A DNA stretch of 64,000 nt from DAOULY01 sp034414595 (lineage in GTDB: Bacteria; Chloroflexota; Dehalococcoidia; SZUA-161; JAUWZY01), in assembly GCA_034414595.1 (NCBI GenBank), contig DAOULY010000021.1, positions 248,001-312,000 on the forward strand, in the 5' to 3' direction. A program made the translations under genes and the position numbers. The notes under the pieces were generated by a model. It ran no database searches. It worked only from the letters and a program-made list of their open reading frames with translations, and was not told where the DNA came from. Positions 7,863 through 15,655 of this stretch are shown here, piece after piece. The stretch's first letter is position 1, and each line of letters opens with the position of its first letter.

Positions 7863-8659
7863 TCCTCGCTCCTCAGAACGGCCACGATGCCGTAGAATGC
7901 CCAGAGGTCGGTTGCCACCGAGTGGCCCTCCATGGCAAAAGCGGGGCGGTCTGCCATCAGCAAGCTGGGCACGCCGGCGGTGGGAAAGCTGAAGTTGCCG
8001 CTGCTCGAGGTATAGGCGAACCAGCAAAAGTGGCCGCCGCTGGCGCCAGTATTGAGCTTTCCGCTCAGCTCCACGGACCCGGTTCCAGCCCGGGTGCAAT
8101 ATCCACCGAAGCTTATCAGCCCCCGGTGCTCCACGTAGAGCGCCTCTTCCCCGCCGCTGGCCCTGTCGCCAGCCACCCCCACGCCGACCCAGAGCTGGCA
8201 GGCGCTGATCACGGCGTTGTTGGCCTGGTCCACCCAGAAGAAAAAGTAGTAGGTGTGGACAGCCCCATCGACGATGGTATTGAATATGGTGCCCGAGGTC
8301 TTTGTCGTCACGCTCAGCTTTTCCCCGGTGCTGCTCCAGCTCAGGTCAAAGAGCCTGTGGTTAGCGTCCTGCTGGTCCACATAGACCCGGCAGTACAATA
8401 TGGTAGCGGTGTCGAAGCTATCGATGGTGACCCGCAGCCGGGCGGCAATGGCCGATACCACTATCCGGGCATCAGCAGGCTTGGCCAGCGTGAGGCTCTT
8501 GCTGTAGTCAGCGCTGCCCAGCCCCGAGGCCTCTGCGGTAGCGGTGATGGTCTTCGTCCCCGCTTCAAGGTCTCCAGAGTTTTGCAAGTTGGGATTATAC
8601 GATAGGACCTCTATCTTCTCTCTGTAGCCATCCTTTTCGCCAGCAAGTTTGAGTGCCAT
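7859..8659 (-). CDS. Virion structural protein, beta-rich, unknown
   Basis: A 266-aa protein, nearly all beta-strand by composition (rich in Ser, Thr, Gly, Val) with repeated aromatic strands such as HTYYFFFWVDQANNAVISA and SVELSGKLNTG. It suggests a jelly-roll or Ig-like head-decoration or fibre protein. It lies between the 126-aa decoration-like protein and the connector genes, all one operon. I do not recognise a family. Confidence 0.6.
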   Translation of the reverse strand: MALKLAGEKDGYREKIEVLSYNPNLQNSGDLEAGTKTITATAEASGLGSADYSKSLTLAKPADARIVVSAIAARLRVTIDSFDTATILYCRVYVDQQDANHRLFDLSWSSTGEKLSVTTKTSGTIFNTIVDGAVHTYYFFFWVDQANNAVISACQLWVGVGVAGDRASGGEEALYVEHRGLISFGGYCTRAGTGSVELSGKLNTGASGGHFCWFAYTSSSGNFSFPTAGVPSLLMADRPAFAMEGHSVATDLWAFYGIVAVLRSEE

Positions 8660-8672
8660 TTCCCCCTCCAGA

Positions 8673-9053
8673 CTAACTCAGGGCGTAATCAGCGCCGATG
8701 CTGAACGATGTCCCGGAAAAAGCGGCCACCTTGAGGAAGATGACAGCCCCTCTCGCTTCGACCACTATGGCGTGCTGGCCGGTGCTGGAAAGCGTCCTCT
8801 TGCCGCCGCCGAACCATTTCGACTGCCGAGAGTTCCAGAAGAGCACCTGGACTTCGAGGCTGGTGAAGCCGCTCCCGGCGATGGTGAGGTCGAAGCGGCA
8901 GTGCTCGTAGCCAGCGCAATCGACGGCACCGCTGGTGTCCGCCGGGTCCGAGGTATCGACAGCAGTGACACCGCTGCGATGCACCGCGGGCGCGGTCCAT
9001 TCATAGACTGGCCCCATGGGAATCCCGTTCTGGTCGATCCTGACATTGGCCAT
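8673..9053 (-). CDS. Virion protein downstream of capsid, possible decoration protein
   Basis: A 126-aa beta-rich protein between the major capsid gene and the 266-aa structural gene. It contains CAGYEHCRFDLTIAG and FTSLEVQVLFWNS, suggesting a small single-domain beta sandwich. Small beta proteins right after the capsid gene are often decoration or head-stabilising proteins, so that role is inferred from position. The start is ATG at 9051-9053 with gggatgaga upstream. Confidence 0.55.
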   Translation of the reverse strand: MANVRIDQNGIPMGPVYEWTAPAVHRSGVTAVDTSDPADTSGAVDCAGYEHCRFDLTIAGSGFTSLEVQVLFWNSRQSKWFGGGKRTLSSTGQHAIVVEARGAVIFLKVAAFSGTSFSIGADYALS

Positions 9054-9080
9054 CTCTCATCCCTCCGGCTCAAGCCCGAT

Positions 9081-9971
9081 TTAGTCGCGGACGCCGATGA
9101 GCCTCGCCAGCTTCAGGGTGTTGAACAGGGCCAGCGACACATACCACTTGACCCTGGTCCTGGTGGCATCCTTGGACTCCAGACTGCCCACCCGTTCCAC
9201 CTGGAGCCCGCCGGGGCCGGTGAGCCCGGCCAGCGCGCCCTCGCCGAACTGGGCGGCATAGATGGTGGAGCAATCGCTGCTGGAGCCCACCGTCTTGTCG
9301 TCGCCGATCCAGTCGTTGACCCCGATGGGGATGCCGTTGTAGAACTGCACCATCTGGCCGAACTGGTTGCGGTCGGTCTCCAGCATGCCGCTGCCGGTGG
9401 CGCGGGAGAGGGCGGTGAGCTTGCGCCGGCTGCGCTTGCTCATCAGCAGCATCTCGGGCTTGCCTCCCTTGACCCTGTCGATGAGCTCGTCGAGCTTCTC
9501 CAGGGTCAGTGTGCCGCCGTCGGTGCCCATGCTCACCGTCTGCCCCGAGGTGCACAGCTTGTCGATGCCGTCGAAGGACTTGGTGTCCACGGTGGTATCG
9601 CCGTTGGTGAAGGTATCGTCGAACTTCTGCTGCACCGCCTTGGCCTTGAGCTGGACCACGGCCGCCTCCAGGTCCTGGATGTTGCTTCTGGTGGCGGCTA
9701 AAAAGTTGTCCACATCGGCGTCGCCGCCCAGAATCTTGAGGGTAGCCGTCTGCTGGGTGAAGGTAGGAGTGGACTCAGCCCAGGTATCGCCGACATCGTA
9801 GAAGGCCACCGTGGGCGCTGCGTTCTCCTGGTTGTAAGTGAGGCCGTTGCCCACGATCTCGATGAACGGCAGCACCTGGAGCGCAGGGCTATCGTAGATG
9901 ATGGTCTCGATGACCCCGATGAGTAGGACATCGTTGGAAAGCTTTGCTGCCTCTGCTAATGTCAGTGCCAT
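9081..9971 (-). CDS. Major capsid protein (HK97-like)
   Basis: A 296-aa protein that fits HK97-fold major capsid proteins: MALTLAEAAKLSNDVLLIGVIE start, FIEIVGNGLTYNQE, and a helix (the spine) around residues 170-200 with MLLMSKRSRRKLTALSRATG. Next comes IPIGVNDWIGDD, typical of the P domain with its conserved gly/asp turn, and the C-terminal VKWYVSLALFNTLKLARLIGV strand. It is preceded by a scaffold-like gene. No protease gene is seen, so head maturation may not need one or may use a host enzyme. Confidence 0.8.
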   Translation of the reverse strand: MALTLAEAAKLSNDVLLIGVIETIIYDSPALQVLPFIEIVGNGLTYNQENAAPTVAFYDVGDTWAESTPTFTQQTATLKILGGDADVDNFLAATRSNIQDLEAAVVQLKAKAVQQKFDDTFTNGDTTVDTKSFDGIDKLCTSGQTVSMGTDGGTLTLEKLDELIDRVKGGKPEMLLMSKRSRRKLTALSRATGSGMLETDRNQFGQMVQFYNGIPIGVNDWIGDDKTVGSSSDCSTIYAAQFGEGALAGLTGPGGLQVERVGSLESKDATRTRVKWYVSLALFNTLKLARLIGVRD

Positions 9972-10080
9972 TTTTTATAAACCCTCCTCAGCCTAAGCCT
10001 ACTGCTTGAGCTTGTTACTTGAAAAAATCCTCAGCCGAAGCTTATTGCTTGAGCTTGTTCTTAAAAAAACTCTCTTTGGT

Positions 10081-10476
10081 TTACTTGCCCCTGGTCAGGG
10101 CGTAGGCGATCTTCTCCCGTGGCGACAGCCCGGAGAGGTCTACCGGCACCCGTGGCGGCGCCCCGGTGGGCACCCTTTCCTGGGCCCGCTGCGACTCGAG
10201 CTGCTGCTTCACCCTGTCAACCACCTCCCGCGCCCCGGCCAGCGAGGCCTCGATCTCCTCCACCGTGGCCCCACGGACCAGCTCCGCCGGGACCTCGGGG
10301 GCCACGGCCAGCGCCAGCTCGCGGTACTTGTTCACGGTTAACGCCATCTGCTCTCTGAGGGAAGCAAGCTCCTGCTCCTTGCCCGCCAGCGTCTCCTCGA
10401 GCTGGCGCACCACCTCTTTAAGCGCCGGGCTTTCCTCGCCCTCGTTTTCCGCTACGGTCTCCACTTCCTCGACCAT
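10081..10476 (-). CDS. Scaffold-like coiled-coil protein
   Basis: A 131-aa protein starting at ATG 10474-10476 behind an aaaggagg ribosome site. It is acidic at the start and forms a long coiled coil (ALKEVVRQLEETLAGKEQE onward), with a flexible Pro-rich tail ending LSPREKIAYALTRGK. Coiled-coil length and place just before the capsid gene are typical of capsid scaffolds. It is the first gene of the operon running to the holin-like gene, driven by the promoter at 10500-10529. Confidence 0.7.
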   Translation of the reverse strand: MVEEVETVAENEGEESPALKEVVRQLEETLAGKEQELASLREQMALTVNKYRELALAVAPEVPAELVRGATVEEIEASLAGAREVVDRVKQQLESQRAQERVPTGAPPRVPVDLSGLSPREKIAYALTRGK

Positions 10477-10499
10477 CTCGTGCCTCCTTTGTTGCCCTG

Positions 10500-10529
10500 A
10501 AATTAGCACATATGTTCTATCACTGTCAA
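10500..10529 (-). promoter_or_regulatory. Promoter with palindromic operator, capsid/tail operon
   Basis: On the minus strand there is TTGACA (10524-10529), an 18-bp spacer and TAATTT (10500-10505). The spacer and -10 hold an interrupted palindrome, plus-strand TTAGCACATATGTTCTAT (10503-10520), with a perfect ACATATGT core. The half-site GAACATAT resembles Gram-positive/actinobacterial LexA boxes, though the other half is GCAC. The same arrangement occurs at 15586-15615 ahead of the packaging operon, so one repressor probably controls both. Confidence 0.75.
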
Positions 10530-10661
10530 GGGGAAAATGTCGCAGGGGAGTTGACGCAGTCTCATAAGAGGCATATTATGTAGGCAAGCGCAGGGGTATG
10601 TCGCGGTATGAGGAAGCGGGGCAATTCACCGCTCATGCCCTAGAGATGCTCAGGAGAATTC

Positions 10662-10877
10662 CACATCGGCGGCTATCAGGTCTGCCACAAATGGCTCAAG
10701 GACCGTAAAGGCAGAACTCTCAACTTCGATGACTTGCTCCATTACCAGAAGGTGATGGTGGCCCTCAAGGAGACCATCCGCATCATGACAGAGATAGACG
10801 CGCTGATTCCCGTGTGGCCGATGGGGGTAAGGAAGTCCGCAACCGATAAGCATAGGCAGAAGCCACGAAGTGACTAA
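10662..10877 (+). pseudogene. Fragment of a restriction/methylase enzyme C-terminus, copy 1
   Basis: An open frame of 72 codons ending in TAA at 10875-10877, closed upstream by TAG at 10641. It translates as HIGGYQVCHKWLKDRKGR, then LNFDDLLHYQKVMVALKE, then IRIMTEIDALIPVW. This is the C-terminal block commonly seen in large Type ISP-like restriction-modification or predicted helicase-methylase enzymes. There is no start codon or ribosome site and the rest of the enzyme is missing, so it is a remnant. A second copy lies at 11648-11809 in the same direction. Confidence 0.7.
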
Positions 10878-10903
10878 GACATAGCATTAATAATGCTAAT
10901 GTC
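10878..10903. promoter_or_regulatory. Inverted repeat before the nuclease-like gene
   Basis: TAGCATTA (10882-10889) and TAATGCTA (10891-10898) are perfect arms around one base. The outer GACAT/ATGTC pair extends the stem with one bulge. It lies just after the copy-1 remnant stop codon and 20 bp before the next start codon, so it could be an operator or a hairpin in the leader. No T-run follows, which argues against an intrinsic terminator. Confidence 0.6.
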
Positions 10904-10923
10904 AAACCCCAAAAGGAGGGCAA

Positions 10924-11607
10924 ATGGAGACCTCAGATGTTTTACAGTTTATAGACCAGCTTGTCGCGCAATTAAGATGTAATGGCGCTATTGGGGTTGA
11001 GCAATATGAGCAAAAACTGAAAAATAACGCAAAGAATATTGCGGTTCTTGATGATCTGTTTTTTGAAGGTCGGGCGGCTTTACTGTTTTTAAGCAATGGA
11101 TTCAAGGTTACGTTACGGGATAGCCCCGACCTCAAAATAGAATTGGACAATGAAGTGGTATATGCAGAAGTGAAGCATTTCAGGGAAAAAGAACAAGATC
11201 GAATAGATGAGAAAGCTATGTCAGAAGCTAATGATATTCTTGTGCCTATCGGTAATACAACCGCAACTGAAGGCTCCGAAGTGTGGGAACAAATCGTCGA
11301 AGTGGCGATTCGTAAGGCAAAGGCAGACCAGTATATGATGAATGCTCCTAATATACTCATCATCGAAAGTAGCAGTGATTCAACTTCATTAACTCTCTTA
11401 TCAGCAGCCCACAAGTATAATGACAGAGTACGTAAGACCAACGATCCCCGTCTTCGCAGGCTGAACGCCTTAATGTTGGTAAACATCGGTTTATATGGAT
11501 TTGGGAACTCAGGCCCTTATAACACAGAGTTTTGCCCCCTCGCCTATATTGATACCCCAATGAGTTACAGACTGATTTCTGCCCTCTTTGATATTCGTTT
11601 AGGTTAA
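10924..11607 (+). CDS. PD-(D/E)XK-like nuclease, cargo gene inside the virion cassette
   Basis: A 227-aa protein behind a strong aaaaggagg ribosome site. Residues 40-85 have the shape of a PD-(D/E)XK nuclease core: a helix with a conserved Glu (FFEGRAALLFLSNGF), the strand RDSPDLKIEL with the metal-binding Asp, and EVVYAEVKHF giving E-x-K. It lies on the plus strand, opposite to all virion genes, between the two virion operons and flanked by two decayed restriction-enzyme fragments. Its base composition is more AT-rich than the flanks. It may be a restriction or anti-rival cargo. Activity is inferred from the motif only. Confidence 0.65.
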   Translation: METSDVLQFIDQLVAQLRCNGAIGVEQYEQKLKNNAKNIAVLDDLFFEGRAALLFLSNGFKVTLRDSPDLKIELDNEVVYAEVKHFREKEQDRIDEKAMSEANDILVPIGNTTATEGSEVWEQIVEVAIRKAKADQYMMNAPNILIIESSSDSTSLTLLSAAHKYNDRVRKTNDPRLRRLNALMLVNIGLYGFGNSGPYNTEFCPLAYIDTPMSYRLISALFDIRLG

Positions 11608-11647
11608 ATTTAACAGGGGCAGGATAACAAATCGTTGCAGTCCGAGG

Positions 11648-11809
11648 GGCGGCTATCAGGCCTGCCACAAGTGGCTCAAGGACCGCAAAGGCAGAACGTT
11701 AACCTATGATGATCTGCTCAATTACCAGAAAGTGATAGTAGCCATTAAGGAGACCATCCACATAATGGCGGAGATAGACGCTTTGATTCCTGCTTGGCCG
11801 CTTACTTAG
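11648..11809 (+). pseudogene. Fragment of a restriction/methylase enzyme C-terminus, copy 2
   Basis: Second copy of the block at 10662. GGYQACHKWLKDRKGR is followed by LTYDDLLNYQKVIVAIKE and IHIMAEIDALIPAW, ending in TAG at 11807-11809. The frame upstream has no convincing start. The two copies differ at many third positions and several residues, so this is an old duplication or two independent remnants rather than a recent repeat. The pair brackets the nuclease-like gene in direct orientation. Confidence 0.7.
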
Positions 11810-11822
11810 CTGAGCCGTCAGT

Positions 11823-13121
11823 TCATTTCTGCTTCTCCTCCTCCAGCCACCTCCCGAACTCGGCGTCGGGGTCTTCCACCCCCAGCTCCTCCATGGCGCG
11901 GCGGCGGCTGTGGATGCCCGAGGCCACCAGAATCTGCTCCTCCCGCACCTGACGCCCACGGTCCTGGGGCAGCACCGGGCCCCAGATGATGCGGTGACGC
12001 AGGCCGCCGAAGCTGTTTCCCGTCATCTGCTCCAGTACCCTCAAAATCATCTCGTTCCTGCGCCTGTAGGCTGCGGTGCGGACCAGCCTCTTCCGCCTCA
12101 CCTTCTGCAGCAGCGGGTGCAGCTCCATCTCCAACGCCACGCCGGAGAGCGCCTGGCGGTTGTCGCCGAAGGCGGTCCGCGGCGCTTCGGAGAGATCGTG
12201 CAGCGTGCGGTAGAGCAGGTCGATGTAGTCCACATGGAGCTTGACGCCGCCTCCCTGAAGCAGGTCTAAGAGATAGGCCCTGGCCTTCTCGGGGAGGGTC
12301 CACACCGCTCCGGGCTGGACGGCGATGTCCTGCGCCTCCTCGATGTTCTCCAGCACGGCGATGGGGTTCCCCGATAGCTCCAGGATGGTGGAGAGCTGGG
12401 ACAGGGCGCGGTTGAGCTCCCGCGACGGCTCCACCAGCGCCGGGATGTCGGAGACGCCCCAGAACTTCTTCGGCTCCCTGAGATTGGGATAGATGACGAA
12501 GGGGATGAACCCGTAGGGATTCGACCTCCGCTCCAGAAGCTCGTCGTCGAGCCAGAGCTGGAATTCCCCGGCGGTCCAGACCTCGACCACGGTGCTTTCC
12601 TTGCTCCGCTTCACCTGGTAGAGATGGTCTACCTCGTCGGCGGCTAAGCGGTACCTGCTGGCCACCCGCCACACCCGGGTAACATCGTCGCCCAGCCACC
12701 ACACGAACAGCCCCTGGACATCGGGCGCGGAGACACGCACCCGCCCTTCCCGGCCGTCCCAGGTCACCTTGAAGCAGCCGTCACCGAGTATAGCGGCATC
12801 GAGCTCGGTATCGAAGTCGAGCTGCTCCAGGTTGTTTTCCTCATATACCTGGCGCAGGACTGTTTCCGCCTTCCGGACACGCTCCCCGGCTTCGGCGGAG
12901 CTCTCCAGGGGCTCGACCACGAAGTTGAGCCCGCTCATCAGGTAAGAGGTGACCTTCTCCACGAACACCCTGGCGTAGTTGAACACCAGCCTGCGCTCGC
13001 GCCGCCGGGTGCTGCCCTGCCACTGCACCCCGTTGTAGAAGTCCAGGTTCTCACGGTAGGCCTTGAGCCGCTCCCAGTCCATGCGGCTGGTCTGCTGGGG
13101 TATGGTCATCTTGCCCTCCAT
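11823..13121 (-). CDS. Phage portal protein
   Basis: A 432-aa portal (SPP1 gp6/HK97-type range) forming the ring through which DNA enters the head. I start at the ATG of MEGKMTIPQQTSRMDW (13119-13121), behind aaaggagga. The long open frame further upstream overlaps the HTH and terminase genes and is spurious. Portal-like features are YRENLDFYNGVQWQG, RRLVFNYARVFVEKVTSYL, DAAILGDGCFKV, then VIYPNLREPKKFWGVSDIP and ELNRALSQLSTILELSGNP. This pattern is strong for the family. It is followed by the plus-strand nuclease block. Confidence 0.85.
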   Translation of the reverse strand: MEGKMTIPQQTSRMDWERLKAYRENLDFYNGVQWQGSTRRRERRLVFNYARVFVEKVTSYLMSGLNFVVEPLESSAEAGERVRKAETVLRQVYEENNLEQLDFDTELDAAILGDGCFKVTWDGREGRVRVSAPDVQGLFVWWLGDDVTRVWRVASRYRLAADEVDHLYQVKRSKESTVVEVWTAGEFQLWLDDELLERRSNPYGFIPFVIYPNLREPKKFWGVSDIPALVEPSRELNRALSQLSTILELSGNPIAVLENIEEAQDIAVQPGAVWTLPEKARAYLLDLLQGGGVKLHVDYIDLLYRTLHDLSEAPRTAFGDNRQALSGVALEMELHPLLQKVRRKRLVRTAAYRRRNEMILRVLEQMTGNSFGGLRHRIIWGPVLPQDRGRQVREEQILVASGIHSRRRAMEELGVEDPDAEFGRWLEEEKQK

Positions 13122-13369
13122 GACTCCTCCTTTGCCCGGGCGAGAATGCGCTGCACCGTGCGCCTGGAGATGCCGAACCTCTGTGCCAGCTCCCGGACGC
13201 ACTGGCCCTGCCTTTTGAGCCTGATGATCTCCTCGTCCCGCAGCTCCTTTTTGACCCTTCTCCCCGACTGGTCGTAGCGGCAGCGGGGCAGGGGACAGTC
13301 GAGACAGGAGGGATAGAGGTCGCAGCCCTGGTCGCGGCACTCGAACTCCTCGTCGAACAGAGCGGCCAT
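13106..13369 (-). CDS. Cys-rich helix-turn-helix protein between terminase and portal
   Basis: An 87-aa protein. The N-terminal half has seven cysteines' worth of zinc-binding pattern (CRDQGCDLYPSCLDCPLPRC). The C-terminal half is a resolvase/Hin-like helix-turn-helix (EIIRLKRQGQCVRELAQRFG, then ISRRTVQRIL). It overlaps the terminase stop codon and the portal start. Placement inside a packaging operon suggests a DNA-recognition role, possibly in packaging, or a transcription factor for the late genes. Neither is shown. Confidence 0.7.
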   Translation of the reverse strand: MAALFDEEFECRDQGCDLYPSCLDCPLPRCRYDQSGRRVKKELRDEEIIRLKRQGQCVRELAQRFGISRRTVQRILARAKEESWRAR

Positions 13370-14760
13370 CAGCTCCCCTCCCCGGGGTGTCCGCGGGCGC
13401 TGCGGGGGCGGTAGTGCGCCGCCTCAACGAGCAGCGCCAGGCTCATCAGGAAATCGTCGTGGCCCTCGGCGGGATCGACATAGAAGTTCATCGTCTGGCT
13501 CGGCCTGTAGTGGCTCTTGGCCTTCTCCAGCTCGTGCCAGAACTCCTGGTACTCCTCGGAGCCGTCCGCGGCGTACATTTTGACCCTGCCCGAGTTGACC
13601 GCCGCCAGGAGCTCGAAGCCGAGCCTGGACTTGGCCTGCTGGCTGAACTGGAATGGCGTCACCACGGAGCGGCCCAGTGCCGAGGCCAGGAAACCGGCCA
13701 CACCGGCGCCGACGCCGGTGGCATCGACCACCATCCTCCTGACCCGCCACACGTTCTTGAGCAGGTCCAGGAGCTGGGGGTAGAGGCTGGCGTGGGGCCG
13801 CCCTGTCCACCAGCAGTGCTGCACGATGTTGACCCTGGGGTCGGGCAGAGCTTCACTCACAGCCGAAAAGTCGAGCTCACCTACGGTCACAACGGTTGAG
13901 TCCTGCTTGGGCTTGAGCGCCCGCAGTGCGGCATCCTCCCCCTCCTCAGCCTCCCCCGCCAGGTCGATCCCGGCGACATAGATGCTGCGCTCCTGTGGGG
14001 CATGACGTCGGTGGTGGTCTCCCTGGAGCTGGGCCCTCTGGCCCGGGCTGAGGAACCGGCCGCCGCCGCGTATCGGCATGAGGCAATACTGGGTCTGGAA
14101 CAGGGGATGGCTCTCCCCCAGTCGCTCCCTCTCTCCCTCGACATAGCGCAGGTAGTCGGGATTGTACTTTGCCACCTCCTGCCAGTCATAGCGGAAGTGG
14201 CGGCGGACGCCGTCCCCGCGCTCCAGCTCCAGATTGAGCTGCTTGGTCTCCTCTAAAAGGGTGGCATCGTCCCAGGCAGTGCCGTAGAGGACTGTGGTCA
14301 CGTTGGTCGACGCCCCCATGGGCTTGAACTCCTTGGCATACTTCTCCTTGGACACGTCCTGGCTTTCATCGACTTCGAGCAGGATGTGTGCCGTGGCCCC
14401 GACCACGTTTGCCGAGTCCTCTGCGCTGAGGAACATCTGCCTCGCCTTTCCCAGGCGCACCATGTAGCCGTGCTCCGGCACCCAGAAGTCGGCGAAGCCG
14501 GCGTCATTGAGCCTCTCCTTGAGCCGCATCAGGCTGATGATGGTCTGGGGCTTGAAGGTGGGGGCGCACTTTATGGCGTTGCCACCCATCCCCATGAACA
14601 GGGTGAGCAGCAGCACCTCGAGCTGAGCCGACAGCTCGTTCTTGCCTCCCTGCCGCGCCAGCTCCACCGAGAAGGTCAGCCCCTTCCGACCCAGGACGCT
14701 GTCCAGGATGGCGCGGCCGATCTCAACCTGATAGGGCCTGAGCTTGTGCCTGAGCGCCAT
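13369..14760 (-). CDS. Terminase large subunit (packaging motor)
   Basis: ATPase-nuclease that packs DNA into the head, 463 aa. The ATPase P-loop variant is VELARQGGKNELSAQL near residues 30-45. Walker B is HILLEVDESQDV near residue 127 with the catalytic Glu/Asp pair, and a coupling motif with TTVLYGTAWDD follows. The nuclease half has the metal-site strand VAGIDLAGEAEEG (about residue 247) and RMVVDATGVGAG (about residue 340). Length and order are normal and the gene is intact. It is preceded by a small helical gene that might be the small subunit. Confidence 0.88.
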   Translation of the reverse strand: MALRHKLRPYQVEIGRAILDSVLGRKGLTFSVELARQGGKNELSAQLEVLLLTLFMGMGGNAIKCAPTFKPQTIISLMRLKERLNDAGFADFWVPEHGYMVRLGKARQMFLSAEDSANVVGATAHILLEVDESQDVSKEKYAKEFKPMGASTNVTTVLYGTAWDDATLLEETKQLNLELERGDGVRRHFRYDWQEVAKYNPDYLRYVEGERERLGESHPLFQTQYCLMPIRGGGRFLSPGQRAQLQGDHHRRHAPQERSIYVAGIDLAGEAEEGEDAALRALKPKQDSTVVTVGELDFSAVSEALPDPRVNIVQHCWWTGRPHASLYPQLLDLLKNVWRVRRMVVDATGVGAGVAGFLASALGRSVVTPFQFSQQAKSRLGFELLAAVNSGRVKMYAADGSEEYQEFWHELEKAKSHYRPSQTMNFYVDPAEGHDDFLMSLALLVEAAHYRPRSARGHPGEGS

Positions 14761-14778
14761 TTTCTCAACCCTTTGTTC

Positions 14779-15111
14779 TTAGCCCCAGAGGTGCGCTATG
14801 GCCTCGGGCAGCACAGCGCCGCCGACGTCTTTGAGCACCCCGGCCACGGCATCGGTCAGGTTCTCCTTGTCGCCCCTGGACAGCCGGTATTTCGCGCTCA
14901 CGGCCTTCACCAAGAGGTCGATAGCTCGCAGCAGCAACGGCATGTTCTCGGGGTGCTCGGCGAGCATCTCCTTGAGCCTGAGCCGGAGCAGGGCGATCTC
15001 CTCGTCCAGGCCCTCGACATCCTGTGCCTGGGAAAGCTCCACCTGCTCGGCCTGACTCAAGGCCTGAGCATAAAAGGCCCCGGTGGCCTTCTTCTTAGCC
15101 TTTCTCGCCAT
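14779..15111 (-). CDS. Small helical protein before terminase, possible small terminase subunit
   Basis: A 110-aa, mostly helical protein starting MARKAKKKATGAFYAQALSQ. The basic N-terminus, the coiled-coil centre (GLDEEIALLRLRLKEMLAEH) and the place immediately upstream (18 bp) of the large terminase are consistent with a small terminase subunit. No DNA-binding HTH is evident, so this is a positional inference. Confidence 0.6.
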   Translation of the reverse strand: MARKAKKKATGAFYAQALSQAEQVELSQAQDVEGLDEEIALLRLRLKEMLAEHPENMPLLLRAIDLLVKAVSAKYRLSRGDKENLTDAVAGVLKDVGGAVLPEAIAHLWG

Positions 15112-15220
15112 CGAGGACCTCGATAAGACCGTTTATTGCTTCGGGAGGCAGTTGAGAGACGGCCTGGACCAAGCCCAGGAGCATGCACAGCGCCGCCAGC
15201 TCCCAGCGGCTTTCGAGCAA
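15095..15220 (-). CDS. Possible 41-aa small protein between the first cassette genes
   Basis: A short open frame filling the gap between the membrane protein and the terminase-associated gene, overlapping the latter by 17 bp. It reads LLESRWELAALCMLLGLVQA, then VSQLPPEAINGLIEVLD. The tight packing of this operon and the protein-like sequence support translation. The start codon (TTG at 15218-15220) is uncertain and no good ribosome site was found. Confidence 0.35.
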   Translation of the reverse strand: MLESRWELAALCMLLGLVQAVSQLPPEAINGLIEVLDGEKG

Positions 15221-15243
15221 CGCCTGCGACAGAGTGGATATGG

Positions 15244-15564
15244 CTATTTATCCTTTCGCCTTATTTGCCTCAAGATGAGGACGCTGATAGCAAGCGAGGC
15301 CAGGCAAAGCAGGACGCGGGCCAGGAACCAGCGCCCGGGTTCGAAGAAGAAGGGATAGGCCCAGAGCTGGCCCTGGAACAGGGCAAAGGCACCGAAATAC
15401 AAGCTCTCCAGGAACAGGGCCAGGCTGAGCAGCGCCAGCACCGCAGCCCCGACCTGGTGCTTCCTCTCCTGCGAGCGATAGCTCAGGAAATAGCCAGTGT
15501 TGAAGCCGCTGCTGAGCGCAGTCAACGCATATTGAACAATGATCAGGCCATCCGACAAAGACAA
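15244..15564 (-). CDS. Three-span membrane protein, first gene of packaging operon
   Basis: A 106-aa protein from TTG at 15562-15564, with caaggaggtc six bases upstream. Three hydrophobic segments are visible (around residues 8-26, 38-60 and 80-98) and the end is basic (RQIRRKDK). This is holin-like in size but unusual as the first gene of a packaging operon. A phage membrane protein with another role is equally possible. Confidence 0.6.
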   Translation of the reverse strand: MSLSDGLIIVQYALTALSSGFNTGYFLSYRSQERKHQVGAAVLALLSLALFLESLYFGAFALFQGQLWAYPFFFEPGRWFLARVLLCLASLAISVLILRQIRRKDK

Positions 15565-15585
15565 TTAGACCTCCTTGTTGCTGCT

Positions 15586-15615
15586 ATATTAGCACATATG
15601 TTCTAATAGTGTCAA
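15586..15615 (-). promoter_or_regulatory. Promoter with palindromic operator, packaging operon
   Basis: On the minus strand there is TTGACA (15610-15615), an 18-bp spacer and TAATAT (15586-15591), a near-ideal promoter for the gene starting at 15564. The plus-strand palindrome TTAGCACATATGTTCTAA (15589-15606) fills the spacer and overlaps the -10, with one mismatched pair. It is the twin of the element at 10500-10529, where 17 of 18 operator bases are the same. Confidence 0.78.
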
Positions 15616-15655
15616 TAAAAAGATGTCGCCCCGGGATTGTTTATTAGTGGGGATT

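Noticed and set aside
8649..9701. 350-codon plus-strand open frame opposite the capsid region
   Set aside because: It lies antisense to the capsid and structural genes, has no ribosome site and its residue pattern is the mirror of GC-rich coding; a shadow frame.
13122..13427. Longer N-terminus for the portal gene
   Set aside because: The extra residues are arginine- and proline-rich translation of the overlapping HTH and terminase genes; the ATG at 13121 has a Shine-Dalgarno.
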